NCBI GenBank assembly: GCA_019428955.1
Contig: JAHYJF010000050.1
Location: 1-15,973 of the forward strand
Reading direction: 5' to 3'
DNA from: Burkholderiaceae bacterium
GTDB lineage: Bacteria > Pseudomonadota > Gammaproteobacteria > Burkholderiales > Burkholderiaceae_E
Length of the DNA: 15,973 nt
Made by a program: the position numbers and the translations under genes. Position 1 is the stretch's first letter. Every line of letters begins with the position of its first letter. This document shows, piece by piece, positions 13,623 through 15,973 of the stretch. Under the pieces are notes generated by a model that did not search any database, had not been told where the DNA came from, and saw only the letters and a list, made by a program, of their open reading frames with translations.

Positions 13623-14858
13623 ATGACCAACCGCGCCCAGGCCCAGCATTGCGACGTCGCCGTGGTCGGCTCCGGCGTGGTCGGGCTCGCCGCTGCGGCG
13701 GGGCTGGCGCTCGCCGGCCATCGCGTGACGCTGGTGCGGCGCGAACCGGCGCCGCCGGCGCGCGGCAGCGACCCGGCCTGGGACGAGCGCGTCTACGCCG
13801 TTTCGCCAGCTTCGCGCGCGCTGCTCGAGGCGCTCGGCGCCTGGCAGCGGCTCGACCACTCAAGGGTCGCACCGGTGTACGACATGCGGGTGTATTCGGC
13901 GAGCGAATTGCACTTCGGCGCCTATGAGACCGGAATCGAGGCGCTCGCCTCGATCATCGAGCAGGACAACATCGCGCAGGCGCTCGAGGAGGTGGTACGC
14001 GACGCCGGCAGCGTCACGCAGCTCGTAGCGGAGGTCACCAGCGTCGACCTGGTCACTGATTTCTGCAGCGCGGCATTGGGGCTTGGTTCGGGCGTGCGGC
14101 TGCAGGCCCGTCTGGTGGTTGCTGCCGACGGCGCCGACTCACCGTTGCGAACGATGGCCGGAATCGGCTTCGAGGAGCAGGTCTATCCGCAGAGGGCGCT
14201 GGTCGCGCACCTTGCCACTGAGCACTCCCATCGCGACTGCGCCTACCAGTGGTTTGGCGACCACGGGATTCTCGCGTTGCTGCCGTTGCCGCCCGCCGGA
14301 TCGGGCGCCGGCCTGGGGCGCTGCAGTGTGGTCTGGTCCGCGCCGACCGCGCTTGCCGAGGAGCTCGCCCGGGCCACTCCCGAGGAGTTTGCCCGGCGTG
14401 TTCAGGCGGCCTGCGGTGCCGCGTTGGGTACCATGACCCCGCTTGGTCCGGTACTTGGGTTCCCGCTGCGCCGGCGCATTGCCGCCACCCTGCTGGGCCC
14501 GCGGCTGGCGCTGGTGGGCGATGCCGGGCACCTGGTCCATCCGCTCGCGGGCCAGGGCTTGAATCTTGGTCTCGGCGATATCACCGACCTGGTGGCGGCA
14601 CTGAAGCGCGCAGGCGCGCCCGATGGCGATGATCCGGGCCGGCGCTTGCGCCTGCTGCGCTACCAGCGTGCCCGGGCCCTGCCGATCGCCGCCATGGGCA
14701 CCACGACCGGAGCCCTGCAGCAGCTCTTTGATCCGGCGACCCCAGATGCCCTGGGGAGCCTCTCCGGTGCGTTCATTGCGACGCGCGAACTCGGCTGGCG
14801 CGTGCTCGAGCATGCGCCGGTGCTCAAACGAATGCTGATCGCACGCGCGATCGGCTGA
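13623..14858 (+). CDS. UbiH/UbiF/COQ6-family FAD-dependent hydroxylase
   Basis: 411 residues, normal length for the family. The N-terminal dinucleotide fold VAVVGSGVVGLAAAAGLALA (12-31) binds FAD. The central DG motif LVVAADGADSPLR (164-176) and the C-terminal GD motif ALVGDAGHLVHPLAGQGLNL (296-315) are both clear. These flavoprotein monooxygenases hydroxylate the aromatic ring during ubiquinone synthesis, at the inner membrane. Betaproteobacteria vary in how many family members they have and which ring positions each one modifies, so I do not choose between ubiH, ubiF, ubiI and ubiM. The start at 13623 gives a natural distance to the first beta strand but has no ribosome site. The DsbC-like gene follows after 22 nt, so the two are probably co-transcribed. 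Confidence 0.92.
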   Translation: MTNRAQAQHCDVAVVGSGVVGLAAAAGLALAGHRVTLVRREPAPPARGSDPAWDERVYAVSPASRALLEALGAWQRLDHSRVAPVYDMRVYSASELHFGAYETGIEALASIIEQDNIAQALEEVVRDAGSVTQLVAEVTSVDLVTDFCSAALGLGSGVRLQARLVVAADGADSPLRTMAGIGFEEQVYPQRALVAHLATEHSHRDCAYQWFGDHGILALLPLPPAGSGAGLGRCSVVWSAPTALAEELARATPEEFARRVQAACGAALGTMTPLGPVLGFPLRRRIAATLLGPRLALVGDAGHLVHPLAGQGLNLGLGDITDLVAALKRAGAPDGDDPGRRLRLLRYQRARALPIAAMGTTTGALQQLFDPATPDALGSLSGAFIATRELGWRVLEHAPVLKRMLIARAIG

Positions 14859-14880
14859 AGGGAACTTTTCGGGAGTAACG

Positions 14881-15714
14881 ATGCAATACCAGGATAGCGA
14901 TTGCCAGCGACTGGGCCGGGCGCCCGTGGCTCCATGGGGCCGTCTGGCGCTGCTCGGGTTCGGGCTTGCGCTGGCTCTTGGCCTGACGTCGGTTGACGCC
15001 CAGCAACGCGCGCCTGGCACCGTGGCGGCCACTGCCCGGACCGAGGAAGTGACCCCCGAAGTGGCGGCCGCCGTGCGCGCCGCCGTCGAGACCTGGGCGC
15101 GCGGCAACGTGCCCATCGACGAGGTGCGCCGCACCCCGATGCCGAACCTGGTCGAAGTACGGGTCGGCAAGGATATCTTGTACGTCGACGAGAAGGCACA
15201 GTTCATCCTGCTCCAGGGTGAACTCATCGACATGAAGAGCAATCGCAACCTTACCCGCGAGCGGCTCGATGAGGTGCTGGCAGTCGACTTCAATGCTCTC
15301 CCCATGGATCTCGCCCTCAAGCAGGTGGCCGGTAACGGCAAGCGCCACCTTGCGATCTTCGAGGATCCCAATTGCAGTTACTGCCGCAAGTTGCGCGCCG
15401 ACCTGGTCAAGCTCGACAACGTCACGATCTACACCTTCGTCTACTCGATCCTCGGCAATGATTCCGACCTGAAAAGCCGCAAGGCCCTGTGCGCTGCCGA
15501 CAAGGGGCGCGCCTGGAACGAGATGATGCTGACCGGCAAAATCCCGGGCAACAGCGGCACCTGCAACAACCCGCTCGAGAAGATCCGCGCGCTCGGCGGC
15601 AAGCTCAACGTCACTGCCACCCCGACCATCTTCTTTGCCGATGGCCGCCGGCTCGCTGGTTACCTCCCGCCGGCCCAGTTCGAGAAGATGCTCAATGAGC
15701 ATTCCGCCAATTAG
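14881..15714 (+). CDS. dsbC: DsbC-type periplasmic disulfide isomerase
   Basis: 277 residues with a strong ribosome site (GGGAG, 5 nt before the ATG). A long positively charged start leads to a hydrophobic signal segment (about 21-36) and probable cleavage after V-D-A (40). The N-terminal dimerisation part (about 57-125) contains TPMPNLVEVRVGKDILYVDE and ILLQGELIDMKSNRNLT, as in DsbC. The thioredoxin-fold part carries the active site EDPNCSYCRKL (C165, C168), a second cysteine pair (C204, C228) and the cis-proline loop TATPTIFFADG (P248). DsbC reshuffles wrong disulfides in exported proteins and is kept reduced by DsbD. The N-terminal extension is a little longer than in E. coli; a later start is conceivable but the ribosome site favours this one. 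Its 3' end overlaps the convergent mltA gene by 23 bp. Confidence 0.95.
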   Translation: MQYQDSDCQRLGRAPVAPWGRLALLGFGLALALGLTSVDAQQRAPGTVAATARTEEVTPEVAAAVRAAVETWARGNVPIDEVRRTPMPNLVEVRVGKDILYVDEKAQFILLQGELIDMKSNRNLTRERLDEVLAVDFNALPMDLALKQVAGNGKRHLAIFEDPNCSYCRKLRADLVKLDNVTIYTFVYSILGNDSDLKSRKALCAADKGRAWNEMMLTGKIPGNSGTCNNPLEKIRALGGKLNVTATPTIFFADGRRLAGYLPPAQFEKMLNEHSAN

Positions 15715-15973
15715 GCGGAATCGAGTTCGCGGGCCACAACAGCCATAGCTGGCCACGCTGGCGCATCCGTCCGGCCAGCTCGCCGGCGGCGCTACCGGTG
15801 CCGGTGAACAGGTCGGCGCGCACCTGCCCGACGATTGCTGCCCCCGTGTCCTGATTGACCACGACGCGCGCCAATGGCGTTGCTGGTCCGTCTCGCGATC
15901 CCGGCAGGGTGGTTGCCAGGAACAGCATCGAGCCTGGTGGAACGGCGTTCGGGTCGGTGGCCACCGAGCGCCG
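15692..15973 (-). CDS. mltA: Membrane-bound lytic murein transglycosylase A, C-terminal part
   Basis: The frame stays open to the end of the window, so about 93 C-terminal residues are visible. The opening RSVATDPNAVPPGSMLFLAT corresponds to the conserved MltA 3D-type segment (usually R-S-I-A-V-D-P). It is followed by RVVVNQDTGAAIVGQVRADL with the catalytic Asp in QDTG, then GELAGRMRQRGQLWLLWP. MltA is an outer-membrane lipoprotein that cleaves peptidoglycan to 1,6-anhydromuropeptides. Related proteins normally stop soon after the W-x-L-L-P strand; here an extra tail (NSIPPNWRNAH) is read through the dsbC stop-codon hairpin. The N-terminus, with the lipobox, is outside the window. Confidence 0.92.
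   Translation of the reverse strand, partial: RRSVATDPNAVPPGSMLFLATTLPGSRDGPATPLARVVVNQDTGAAIVGQVRADLFTGTGSAAGELAGRMRQRGQLWLLWPANSIPPNWRNAH
15701..15721. terminator. Hairpin at the dsbC stop codon, possible bidirectional terminator
   Basis: ATTCCGCC (15701-15708) and GGCGGAAT (15714-15721) form a perfect 8-bp stem with loop AATTA; the dsbC TAG begins in the loop. There is no T-run on either side, so factor-independent termination is uncertain. On the other strand the hairpin lies inside the last codons of mltA. Confidence 0.45.

Overview
The window is high-GC bacterial DNA whose gene families and gene order point to a betaproteobacterium, probably Rhodocyclales or Burkholderiales. The main clue is a UbiH-type hydroxylase followed by a DsbC-type isomerase and a convergent MltA. 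This placement is an inference from recognised families, not from a database search.

Layout. (1) 2-337: the 3' end of a short-chain dehydrogenase. (2) 371-949, minus: a small membrane-anchored Mrr-type nuclease-like protein. (3) 1050-2101, plus: a badly decayed sensor gene (remnant Cache, HAMP and start of GAF), cut off by an insertion element. (4) 2099-2922: an IS4-like element with intact 16-bp inverted repeats but an internally deleted, frameshifted transposase. (5) 12218 down to 2931, minus: eight tightly packed genes. In transcription order they are a TetR regulator, a DUF2934-containing helical protein, a UbiB/AarF (ABC1) kinase-like protein, a patatin-like protein, a HlyD-type membrane fusion protein, a double-ATPase ABC protein and two ABC-2 permeases. 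(6) 12410-13398: accessory-looking DNA with a frameshifted orphan gene, an anonymous stretch and a short inverted-repeat-bounded element. (7) 13431-13506, minus: tRNA-Phe(GAA) with its terminator. (8) 13623-15714, plus: a ubiquinone-type FAD hydroxylase and a DsbC-like periplasmic isomerase. (9) 15692 to the window end, minus: the 3' end of MltA, which overlaps dsbC.

The most interesting unit is the eight-gene cluster. Its last four genes make a complete YbhGFSR-like exporter. Ahead of it sit three genes not normally part of such an exporter: an ABC1-family kinase-like protein with two C-terminal membrane helices, a patatin homologue whose catalytic serine is glycine, and a DUF2934 protein of unknown function. 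Overlapping start and stop codons at four junctions, and a 2-nt gap at another, suggest coordinated expression. A palindrome just downstream of a good -10 box suggests TetR autoregulation. My working idea is an inducible envelope or lipid-handling export system; the substrate cannot be read from sequence.

The left part of the window is a scar. The sensor gene has at least three lesions, and the IS copy starts inside it and ends 8 bp from the stop codon of the last exporter gene. No target duplication is visible, so a deletion or rearrangement at the IS is likely.
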